Shown here piece by piece: positions 1 to 9,126 of a stretch of DNA of 30,007 nt. The notes under the pieces are model-generated. The model worked only from the letters and a program-made list of their open reading frames with translations, was not told where the DNA came from and did not search any database. The translations under genes and the position numbers were made by a program. The stretch is from Coptodactyla brooksi (taxonomy: Eukaryota; Arthropoda; Insecta; Coleoptera; Scarabaeidae), in the NCBI GenBank assembly GCA_033557675.1, contig JAWQRM010000120.1, forward strand, positions 1-30,007, given 5' to 3'. Each line of letters starts with the position of its first letter. The stretch's first letter is position 1.

Positions 1-140
1 CTGCGGCTGTATCACTCTTACAGGTGATCTTTAGTACCCGTTCAGAGTAGAACATGGACTTAAACGTCGGCGGGGGTACACCTTCCGTCGGTTTGTCCAG
101 TTCTTCGACTAACTTTTCAGTTAGTTCCAGCTATAGCGTC
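1..140. other. non-coding lead-in to the 20-bp minisatellite
   Basis: No exon is recognisable here. The stretch is mixed-composition DNA that runs into the 20-bp repeat array starting near 141. A short open frame beginning at 54 runs straight into that array and is best explained as repeat translation, not a gene. By position it is probably intron or upstream sequence of the WDR24 gene, whose first visible exon starts at 1854. Confidence 0.4.
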
Positions 141-400
141 AAATTGACATGTCCAGCATCAAGTTGGCATGACAACTGTTACATTGCAATGATTTGTCAA
201 ATTGGCTTCACAACTGCCAAATTGACATTTCAAATGTCAAACTGACAAGTTTAACCTGAAATTGTCATGGCAACTGTCAAATTAACGTTTCAAATGTCAA
301 GTTGCCATTACAACTGTTACGTTGCCATGACAACTGTTACCTTGCAGGGACAACTGTAAAACTAGCATCACAACTATACAATTGACATTTCAAATGTCAA
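141..400. repeat. 20-bp minisatellite with near-palindromic units, 13 copies
   Basis: The sequence divides into 13 consecutive 20-bp units with no insertions or deletions between them. Two unit types alternate irregularly. One contains TTGACATTTCAAATGTCAA (222-240 and 382-400, with a diverged copy at 282-300), an inverted repeat of two 9-bp arms around a single C. The other resembles GTTGCCATGACAACTGTTAC (301-320, 321-340, diverged at 161-180 and 261-280). The units are quite diverged in bases but strictly constant in length. No coding role is supported. Confidence 0.85.
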
Positions 401-1853
401 ATGTTTTTCCTAATTTGAAACAAAACTTTGTTGACGCATTGCTGCATTTCGCAGTGGTACATGTTCTTACACTGACTATGTTAGATTGGTCGCAGCAAGC
501 AACTCTGGTTAACTGTAGTGATTTGGACGATAGGGAGCACTAGTTGACATGTCTCTCAATGAGTATGGGTGAGCGTAACATCCTAACCAGCGTGGTTGTA
601 AAAATATGGGACAATTCATCGAATTTTTCGACCGCACCTTGTATTTAACAGTAAAGGGACAGGTTTAATTTTTAGTTAACGTAGAATTGTCTTCTAAAGG
701 TAGGACTTACTGTGCTTGTGGTGGCAAATTTATTGAGGACAGAATAGGTTGTTAATAATTGGAAAAATTAAAATAACCAAGATATTTTAAGAATAAGCTT
801 ATATGACCTCTGGGATCTTTGCAAATGTTTTATGGGAATGCAATGATGAATTATGGCAAAAAAAAATAAACAATTTCCTTGTTAGTGGACAACTTTCTGC
901 TTATCTAAATTCTAAAGATCTGATTTACATTAAATTGATGCTCGTACTCCTAATCCAAGTTGGAAGTTGTAGCCCATGGATCCCGGTGTTAAATATTACC
1001 TAAAAAACATTTACTGACAACCTCTCTCAAGATGTTGTCCAATAACTCAGTCACTCCTAAATTTTATTGACAATTGTTGATTCCTACGAGATTCCTCAAA
1101 AGTGAGTAAGAAGTTTATTTCGATGCTGATCTACCATTAGCTTATTTAGTCGCCATTAAAGATAGTTTCAAAACCAGAAATAAAAAGATGGGTCACATAT
1201 AATTTTAAAACATGTATGTTGATTACGACTTGTGAATGTGATATTTTTTATAATGATTTTGTAGATTCTGTCTTCTGTAAGTAGTCATCTTAATGATAAG
1301 GAAAAAAACAAATATTAAGAAATTGAGAGTAACAAATTAAAACTAGGTCATAATAGCTCCAGCTACGTTAGCTGCGGTACAAAATATAAGACTTCATGAT
1401 TTTCTTCAATTGTGAAACATTTCGCAGGGAGTGTTATACTCTAACAATATTTATTTTTAGTTTATATAGACTACGACTTAAATAATGAGTGTAATAGTGT
1501 GTTTCAAAATATTTAAGATATCTTGCTTTGTCTGATTGCAAGACCTGGCTCACGTACTCTGTTTCGTTTCAATCTTTAATAATTCCATATAGCTTGTATA
1601 CGTGTTGAGTTACACCTGTTTGTTCTTCTACAGTTGCATAAAAATTTTCCTAATCCATATACAAGTAATTGTCTTAGCTGTAAAATAAAATAAATGTTCA
1701 TTTCATGAAACATGGTAGGTTTTTTAACCAAGCATTTTATCATAAGCAAAAGAAACCTATTGTTATCACTCACTTTATCATAAACAAACATGGTATACTT
1801 ATTATGTATTTTACTGTACACATGATAAATAATTGTTTTTTTTTTATTTCTAG
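401..1853. other. AT-rich non-coding, probably WDR24 intron
   Basis: Nothing here resembles a conserved exon in any frame. The stretch ends in a long T run and TTTCTAG immediately before the first WDR24 exon, which is a good polypyrimidine tract and 3' splice site. It is therefore probably intron, with the WD40-encoding exons lying before the window. Short open frames at 803-1003 and on the - strand at 1576-1821 look random. Confidence 0.5.
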
Positions 1854-2039
1854 GAGGTGGTGATGTCTCAGGTACAAAGTTTATAGGAGATGAGACTGAA
1901 GCTGATAGGGATCTTGTAGATTATGTTGGACCGTTTAATGGTTTTTCGGTATATAATAATTTTCGATTTGGGCTGCCTAAAGGAGATTTTTCATTTGGAG
2001 AAAACGAACTTGACATTGAATTAGATGCTCTCAGTTTAG
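1854..2039 (+). CDS. Wdr24: WDR24 exon (first visible)
   Basis: This 186-nt exon starts after TTTCTAG and ends at a GGTAAT donor. It begins with the last two bases of a split codon and ends with the first base of another, completed as GAG in the next exon. It encodes an acidic linker with DVSGTKFIGDETE and FGLPKGDFSFGENELD, the stretch expected between the propeller and the C-terminal helical region. The following intron is only 54 bp (2040-2093). Confidence 0.8.
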
Positions 2040-5000
2040 GTAATTTTTTACCTAAATATGTGGTGATGGTAACAATACATATATTTTTTACAGAGTTTCG
2101 AAATAGTCTCCATAACTCGCAACAATTGGGACAACACTCTCAAGACTGGACATTACCGAATGAAGCCTTTAATCTCCGGCATGAAATATCGGATCGTTCA
2201 CCGCCTCCCGAGAACTTTCAGAACCACTACTCACCAGACATTAACGAGGAGTGCCAGCAGCCAATTCAATATGAAGATCAAGTTCCTGGATTGTTAACGG
2301 TATCAAAATCAGTTGAGAAATGCATGTGGGATCCGAGTAATACTGTGGTGGATGCTTTAAAATATCATGCTATGATGGGCGATATTCAAACAGCAGCATG
2401 TGTACTCATTGCTATGGGTGACAGGCGGAAGCACTTAAACTCACTAGATGACGTAATACAAGAACATTGGCTGTTAGGGTACATTGATATGTTACATAGG
2501 CACAAGTTATGGAATGTGGCAACCCAGGTTTGTAAACCTTTTATTCTTTTCTAAAATGAAACATACTCCATTAATATTATAAAATCCATATAAAAGCATA
2601 TATCTTTTGTATTTAGCTGTATGTACATTATGCAATATTTCATTGTACATGGTTAATTACATCAATAATTTTGAAATGAAAATCATAATTCCCTTAATCG
2701 CTGGATTGAGTACCTTTCAGTATCGAATTCAAATTAGATGAAATCTATAAATAGAATCAAAATATTTTTGAAATGATATCTCGTGGATTTTGATGTATTC
2801 TCCAAAGATTATTTTCTGCGGCTGTATTTTTAATTTTTTTTTAGTTTCCATTTGTCTAATTAAACTATTATTTTCTGCATTAACTGTAGATACATAATAG
2901 ATGTGTTTTCTACATCTAATTTGGGTAGGTAACTATTATCACAGTAAGAGAGCTGTAATTATTGATCTCTTCCTTTGTAGATACAAATCCACAATTAGGT
3001 AATTGAAAAAATGTAAAACAACTTTGTTATAACCTGCATTTATTTCTTCTTACTCTATGAAGAAATCAGATTTTTGTTGTGCAATATACCTTCAATGCAG
3101 GCTGCAAGATAAACATCTCTTTTTGGTCCTTGTGAGCACACACTCCTGGTTACAAATTTTATACTCTTATACTAACCAATAAAGATCAGAATTTTTTCTG
3201 AATGTGCGCATCATCTTGAGAGGTTTGATAAAAAATAAGCAGGATTTTTTAATGTTGTGGGTGTATAAGGTCCAACTGTCACAATCTTTTGATGCTGCAT
3301 TGGTACACTCGTGCCTAATGTATAAAGGCATTGATATATGCCTATATCAATATATATCCAATGCGTACTTTACTGTTGGTTGTTGAACAGATTACACGTG
3401 TTTTGGTGTGCTCAGCAATTTTCTATTTACGGAGGAAATAGGAGTCAAGCATGCAAGACAGTCTTAGTCTTCTACTGTTCATAATGTTAACGGACACAAT
3501 CCTTAAAAATACTAGAGAAAGAACAGAGAAGTTACAAACACAACAGTAAGATTTCATTCACTAATCGAACAGCTTACTGAATATAACTCACTGAAAGACC
3601 TCATTGTAAACAAATGTAAGACCATGATAGTAAACAAGTACATAAATGGGAGCTATAAACGGGTCATTATACCGTGTAGGAAATTACACATCGTCTCATA
3701 GGGGATATTGCATTCTCCTACACTATTTGCTGGACGTTCGGACAATCCCGAAGATCGCCTTACAATTAGCGAGAGAAGAGAGAATCGAAGTATGAATCAT
3801 ACGGCACTATGCACGTAGATTCTCTGAGAGCATTGATGAGCACACAATAGCTTCAGAATGTCTGTATTTACAACCACTGAAACGACTCAAAGTATCAAGT
3901 GGTGTTTGAGCGAGAATTATTTGGAAGAAGTTATAAATGTGTTGACAGTTTTTGAAATCATCCAATTCCATCACGTCAAAGAATATTGTGTATTGTCAGT
4001 GTGTTCAAAGTGATAGTGATTGTGCGACAGGTTGTCGCCAATGCCACTTGAAAATTTGCAACCCTTGACAACCTCAATTGAAGCCGACAGTGTTTGAATG
4101 AGTTCAGAATAAAAATTATTGAAGCTCTTCAAACTATTACTTCAGAAATGCTCTCGAGTGAGGAGAAATTTCTATGACAGGTTGGGGTATTGTTTGGCGA
4201 AATTAAGAGGCATCTTTGAATCTTTCATTTAGTTTTATTTTTAAATATTATTAGAATTATTTTATTTTAGAATAACCTTCTACTTTAGTAAGAATGAAGT
4301 TGTTGTTTTTTTGTCGAACTTAAATGTTCGAAAAGACATAAATATACATTTATTGTTAGTAGTTAAAAACTAAGTGTACGGGCAGTCACGGGCTCGTAGT
4401 GGGAGTCATGGGTGATTCTTCTATGAGACAACCAAGACTTTCCCAATTTGTATATCCAAAGAAAGAGATATTCGGTATTCGTAGTAATATCCTACGAATA
4501 CCAAGAAAGTATTTATAGGAAGGCATAATAATAGCAAAACGGCAAGCTATTTGGAAAAAGTGAAAAAACCAAGCTGAAAGTATACAATTGAGTAGTATTC
4601 TACACAAAAGATGTGCTAAGAAGATTCATTCATCAGAAATATGATGTTTGAGAAAGCTCGCATTAGACTCTAAATGGGACAGAGAAAGAAAAGACCATTG
4701 GAGACGAAAACATGGCGGAATTGAAGTGGTCCGCGCAAGACAGATCAGTATGGAGGAAATGAATAAAAGAAACAACATTCATAGCCTGACTTCTATAGGC
4801 TAAAATTACAGAGAAGAAAGAGAAGAGGTTGGCATAATATAATTAATTGACTTGCAAAAATAAAATAATGAAGTGATGTAAGTTTGATAACAACAAAATG
4901 TAAAATCAAGGAAGAATTATGTAGAATGTGATCAGGATATCATCCGATAAAGTGTTTTTAAAACAACATTGAACAATGCAATGCAATTATCATCCGAATT

Positions 5001-7451
5001 TTGACAAAAATAATAAATATAATACCAGGTTCTCATAAATATCCAAGTCCCCTGTGATCAAATCCAGTTTTCGTTTCTAAGAATTTATTTATCGTAGTTT
5101 GATAGTATTGTAATATTTTTGTGTGTCACTAAAAAGTAACTAGATCTTGACATTTCAAACATAGGCGTTTATGAACTGAGTATTTTTTCATTATTTGAAT
5201 GTTTCAAAATGTTCGCTGTAAGTCATAGTAAATGCAGAGTTCTCTTAATTAACAAATATGCAATTATTGCTCGTTTACTAGTATAGGATTCAATGTTAAC
5301 ACCTTTTGATAATACTGATAGTTTGGTTGCCTATCAGTTGCGGCCACATGGGACTTGGACATTTCTGAAAGCCCTGTATTATACACAGGGGACATTTCCT
5401 TTTGCTTCAGTTAGGAAATAAATGTAAATTGTAAAAAACTTCTTGGTAATCTTTTTGGTGAAGTTATTTTAGAGATATAGGCCTCTTATTGTTCAATTAC
5501 TTTTGAGGTGATAATAAATACAGACATTTTACATTCTGAATTAAACCTCATTGACCTGCAACTATCACAACTCGTCAAGGTAAAACTTGTTTTCTTTGAT
5601 ATGTTTCCATTATATCTTTAGAAATAAGTTTGCAGATTTAGGTAAAAATTAAGTATCTAAAGTTGCACTTGTTTCAAATGTAACTTAACTTGGAAATTGG
5701 AATTGAGATAAGTCATACACACAGCAGACGCTCGATGCTCGAGTTGTAAACACTGGATAATAGAAACATTGCGCTAATGTGAACACAAAATTTGTACCAT
5801 AGACGATATATATATATATACGTTCTTGAATGCTCCACATCATCCTATAGTACGAACTATGACTATAGTTCTTTGATTTTCACGCTAGTGTGATGTTTCC
5901 GTTATCCACCGTTTACGTTATTGAGCGTCTGCTGTAGTTCAGGAACAAGTGAATTAAAAATGCAATAAGAAAAAGAAATGATTGTGGATAGATATCTTTA
6001 CAATACTCCATTCTGCTGTCAATAGGTTTGTCTATTGTTAACATTAGTTGCAGTCAATTGGCGAGAAAATGGCAATATACAATTTTTATTATATATTATT
6101 ATTCAATTACACTTGTTTAATAGTATAGGATTCAATGTTAACGCCCTTTGATAATAATTAATATTTCTTTTCCTGTTATTTAGCAATCAATTAATTTTGT
6201 TATACCGCTGACTTTCTCAGTTGTGGCAGTTAGGGCGTTTTATTTTAATCATGACCAGACTGGTAGTTTGGTTGCCTAATCAGTTGCGGCCACATGGGAC
6301 TTGGGCATTTCTGAAAGCCCTGTATTATACACATGTTAAAGATGTAACTAGAAATTTATACCCAGTAACAATTTATACATGCAACTGCTCAAAAATGGGT
6401 AGCTACTCATTTTTGCTTTCATTGCCAAGTTTTTGGTAATCTTTTTGGTGAAGTAATTTTAGAGATATATGCCTTTTATTCTCAATTTGAGGTGATAATA
6501 AACACAAACCTTTTATGTCTTGAATAAATTCTGAATTAAACTTCATTGAAATGCAACTATCACAACTCCCCAAGATAAAACTTGTTTTCTTTAATATGTT
6601 TTTGATCACAATGAAATATTGATCACAGTGCAGGTTTAGGCAAGAATCAAACGTCTATTGTTTCAAACTTGTACATTTGAGTTTATTTATGATCGAGACT
6701 TGTACAAGAATAGTTAAACTGCCACAGTTCACCATAAATATTAATGATGAACAGAGAAAACCGAAAGTTTTAAAATAGCTTCTTGTACATAGAATTTGTA
6801 AAAAATCTATAAATCTATAGTAAATCTAGTCTTGTAAAAAATATCAGGAACAGTTTGTATCCTATTTGTAAGGAGGAAGACCGATAATGTATGGTTGCAT
6901 AGAAAACATGATGTCCAAGAGGAAATTTGATAACATCGAAAAGCAGCCCAATATTAGTATCCAAACTATTATAGCTCAATATTACATATCAGGTCGAACT
7001 ATGTCGAAACTATTATTTCACAATTATTTGTATATTAATACATAATTATTTCATAATTTGGATTAATCATCAGTATTAATCCTTTCTTGCATAACGTTAA
7101 GGACTCGCCATGTGGAAATGCTGTATCTGGATGTTTACTAATCTATTTTTCACTTTTGAGGTGGTCAAACTGTCATGGCTCTCATCGGTAAGCTCCCTGA
7201 ATCAACAGTCAACTAGAATAAACACAAACTGCAGTCAGTGTGCGAAACCATTGCAACGGATAGGGTGGTTGTGCGATCGATGCCACACATCAGAACATAG
7301 TTTGTGCAGCGTGTGTCACCAGGTGGTGAAAGGATTATATACTTGGTGTCAAGGGTGCTCTCATGGTGGACATTTAAAGCACATGCAGGAGTGGATAGCA
7401 ACGAAGAAAGTATGTCCTACAGGTTGCGGCCATCAATGCGAATACAGATAG
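1854..7451 (+). CDS. Wdr24: WDR24, GATOR2 complex subunit (C-terminal exons, 5' partial)
   Basis: Three exons are visible: 1854-2039, 2094-2527 and 7161-7451, with stop TAG at 7449-7451. Both introns are GT-AG and the phases join exactly (G|AG makes Glu; CAG|GTG keeps frame). They encode about 302 residues, the C-terminal part of a protein that is roughly 800 residues in relatives; the WD40 propeller is off the window. The middle exon has the conserved stretch around DALKYHAMMGDIQTA and EHWLLGYIDMLHRHKLWNVA. The last exon is a Cys/His-rich zinc domain containing CSVCHQVVKGLYTWCQGCSH and ending CGHQCEYR, the WDR24 signature; WDR59 and MIOS end differently. By family knowledge, WDR24 works with MIOS, WDR59, SEH1 and SEC13 in GATOR2 at the lysosome, opposing GATOR1 to allow TORC1 activation. 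No internal stop or frameshift is seen. Confidence 0.93.
2094..2527 (+). CDS. Wdr24: WDR24 exon, helical region
   Basis: This 434-nt exon encodes a linker (WTLPNEAFNLRHEISD) followed by alpha-helical segments ending at LHRHKLWNVATQ. The donor is CAG|GTTTGT at 2528. An in-frame stop follows shortly in the intron, so retaining the intron would truncate the protein before its zinc domain. Confidence 0.88.
2528..5024. other. WDR24 large intron, first part
   Basis: AT-rich intron sequence without a recognisable exon. At about 4680-4800 the + strand weakly encodes LKWSAQDRSVWRK, like the C-terminal motif of some LINE reverse transcriptases (Trp followed by AQDR..WR), interrupted by stops. This may be a LINE 3' relic, but the match is short. 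I could not classify 3400-4250. Confidence 0.35.
5025..5376. mobile_element. MITE copy A (internally deleted)
   Basis: The right end, GACTTGGACATTTCTGAAAG then CCCTG before TA, is the inverted complement of a diverged left end at about 5025-5060 (TATCCAAGTCCCCTGTGATC). TA dinucleotides flank both ends, as expected for a Tc1/mariner-type target duplication. Compared with the full copy at 24196-24619, about 110 bp are missing after TTTTGATAATA near 5315. There is no coding capacity. Confidence 0.7.
5279..5690. repeat. local duplication, unit 1
   Basis: Matches unit 2 (6121-6670) in the same orientation. Shared blocks include GTATAGGATTCAATGTTAAC, the right end of the MITE followed by TTATACACA, TTGGTAATCTTTTTGGTGAA, GAGGTGATAATAAA and AACTATCACAACTC. 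Because the match runs past the MITE end, more than the MITE itself was copied. Confidence 0.7.
5718..5936. mobile_element. fold-back MITE with long terminal inverted repeats
   Basis: The two ends are inverted copies of each other over about 60 bp. Near 5721 the left end reads ACAGCAGACGCTC, then TTGTAAAC, TGGATAA and GAAACATT. Near 5936 the right end, read on the - strand, gives TACAGCAGACGCTCAATAAC, then GTAAAC, TGGATAAC and GAAACATC. The centre holds an AT dinucleotide run (about 5805-5822). There is no open frame. TA at the right border suggests a TA target site. It lies between the two duplication units. Confidence 0.75.
6121..6670. repeat. local duplication, unit 2, containing MITE copy B
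   Basis: Same-orientation copy of 5279-5690. It carries the right half of the MITE (to about 6322, ending CTGAAAGCCCTGTA) including the roughly 110 bp missing from copy A (TTCTTTTCCTGTTATTTAGC onward), but lacks the MITE left end. Small indels throughout show that the duplication is old. Confidence 0.7.
6671..7160. other. WDR24 large intron, last part
   Basis: AT-rich intron without further recognisable elements. It ends with TCACTTTTGAG at 7160. The acceptor is preceded by a T-rich tract, and GTGGTCAAACTG begins the last exon in phase 0. Confidence 0.6.
7161..7451 (+). CDS. Wdr24: WDR24 final exon, C-terminal zinc domain
   Basis: Encodes 96 residues and a stop. After VVKLSWLSSVSSLNQQSTRI comes the zinc domain: CSQC, CDRCH, CSVCH, CQGCSHGGH, CPTGCGHQC. 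The spacing matches the treble-clef/RING-like C terminus of WDR24, which by published work on GATOR2 is needed for complex integrity. All metal-ligand Cys and His positions expected from vertebrate WDR24 appear to be present. An upstream in-frame ATG at 7110 lies in the intron and is not a gene start. Confidence 0.92.
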   Translation: MVKLSWLSSVSSLNQQSTRINTNCSQCAKPLQRIGWLCDRCHTSEHSLCSVCHQVVKGLYTWCQGCSHGGHLKHMQEWIATKKVCPTGCGHQCEYR

Positions 7452-7468
7452 GGCTTTTATCCTAAACA

Positions 7469-7474
7469 AATAAA
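7469..7474 (+). terminator. WDR24 poly(A) signal candidate
   Basis: AATAAA starts 18 nt after the WDR24 stop codon, within CAAATAAATAT. If used, the 3' UTR would be very short, about 35-45 nt. Further AATAAA copies near 7575 would give a longer one. Confidence 0.5.
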
Positions 7475-8344
7475 TATATTTATTTACCTTTTTTGTTATA
7501 TTGGTTGTTTATATTCTTTGCACAATATTACTTTTACCTTTAATTTGAAGGAGAGAATGAAACAAAAGTTTTTAATAAATAAATACGTCTATTTATCAAA
7601 CATTATCTAATGACAGTAATATTTACATGTGATTTACTATACATAAAATCTTTAAACCTAACGTGATACTTTTATAACATAAGTTAATGGCACATGTATT
7701 CTAAAAGTGTGAAAGAAAATTTAAAGTGTTTTCTTTCTTTAATATTTTCTTTATTTACATGGAGATAATGTTCACAGCCATCCAATCGACAAAATCACTG
7801 ACCCACCAACATGAACTGCTTATGCAATTGCGGTCCTCCTGCTAGCTCTGATTGAATAAGTCCGCATATTTCTGCTCATTAGACATTGGCAGATGAAACA
7901 GTAGGTTTTTAACATCCAAAAAGTGGAAAAATTCATATATAATTTTTTCTAATAAAATTTAATTGGAATCTTAAATTGTGTAGTGGATAAAAATAATTTT
8001 ACACGACATAGAACATATTAAAAAAAAATGTTTAATAATAGTCTTTTACGTATTTTGTTTGTAATTATTTTTTCCACATCTACGCATCTAACTCATATAC
8101 TTGTACCATATTTTTTTTGTGAGTGATGATAATATTGATATTATTTGACAAGACATGATTGTCAATTTACACATGATAATTTTTGAATACACTTATTACA
8201 GATATCAATGCAGAAAAACCAGTTGAAACAATATAAATGCATATACTAGATCTTGATTTACACAGAGAAGGTACATATAGACACAATTATTTTTCTAACA
8301 ATACGTCAAATATTTAATTTTTAATGCATTAAAAAAAAAGTTTA
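7475..8344. other. convergent 3' intergenic space
   Basis: This is the space between the two convergent stop codons and should contain both 3' UTRs. On the - strand, AATAAA (TTTATT on +) occurs at 7750-7755, about 590 nt past the cyclase stop, and is a candidate end for that transcript; the copy at 8341-8346 overlaps the stop codon and is too close to serve. No ORF or RNA gene is recognisable. Confidence 0.45.
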
Positions 8345-9126
8345 TTAAACGATACTCTCTTTCTCTAATTGTATGCTGTTGTAATCGCTTAGAACAGTGT
8401 TACTTGCTTTTATACCATTTCCATTGAAAAACCCAAAAATCCAGCTTTTAATAGAGTTTCTTGGCAAATTCTTTTTACTAGGCCTACCACTTGGGACTTG
8501 CTCTCCGATTGTTCTAAGAGATTCCAAAGATTTCCATCGTTTTGAAGCTAGTTCATCTGTAATTTCTTCTATTCCACTCCCAAACCTTTTCCTCTGGACG
8601 ATTGAAGGATTCATTCCACCAGAGTTAAGCAATGGTTGCTCGACGTCATCCATTGTGCTGGTATCTTCCTGAGTCATACCAAATACATTGCCATTAGGAA
8701 AGTTGTTATTGACAAGTGTATTTGTGGGAAGTGCAATAATTTGAATGTCACCACATTTTTGGTAGTTCTCTTCTAAGGATTTTGTGCTACGCTTGGAGTC
8801 CGTTCGCCTACCAGGAAATTGGAACGGCCTCTTCTTAATGACTGGTAGCACGTCTAAAGATTTGGACTCGCGTACTTTATTTGGCACTACTTGACTCTTA
8901 CATGGCTCATCACAGCTTGATGCTATGCTCGATAAGACTCTTCGGGATCTCAGCCCTTTCTTGTTGGTTTCCATATCACTATCTATCACTTGGCTACCGA
9001 ATATTGAGTTTATTGTAAGCTTCGAGCTGGTATCCGGCACATGTACACGTCGTGTGGATCTGTTCCTTACTAGCAATGGAGAAGGATTGTGTAGGGTTGA
9101 ACAACTTTCAACTTCCACGCTTGTAC
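8345..9126 (-). CDS. Gyc76C: Gyc76C-like last exon: C-terminal tail with PDZ-type end
   Basis: The acceptor TTTCTGTTGCAG is at 9127-9128; stop TAA is read from 8347-8345. The split codon G|GT joins it to the cyclase exon. It encodes 259 residues of low-complexity, Ser- and basic-rich sequence with no folded domain I recognise, including RNRSTRRVHVPDTSSK, KKRPFQFPGRR and RKRFGSGIEEITDELASKRW. The last residues are LEKESIV: Ser at -2 and Val at 0 fit a class I PDZ ligand. Drosophila Gyc76C is reported to use a C-terminal PDZ-binding motif, which supports the orthologue call. Basic-Ser patches such as RPSKKNLPRNS may be kinase sites, but that is inference. Confidence 0.85.

Noticed and set aside
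54..245. 63-codon open frame on +, Ser-rich start
   Set aside because: Most of it lies in the 20-bp minisatellite, and there is no similarity to a known product.
4680..4860. LINE reverse-transcriptase C-terminal motif
   Set aside because: Only one short motif (AQDRSVWRK) with stops around it; too weak to annotate as an element.
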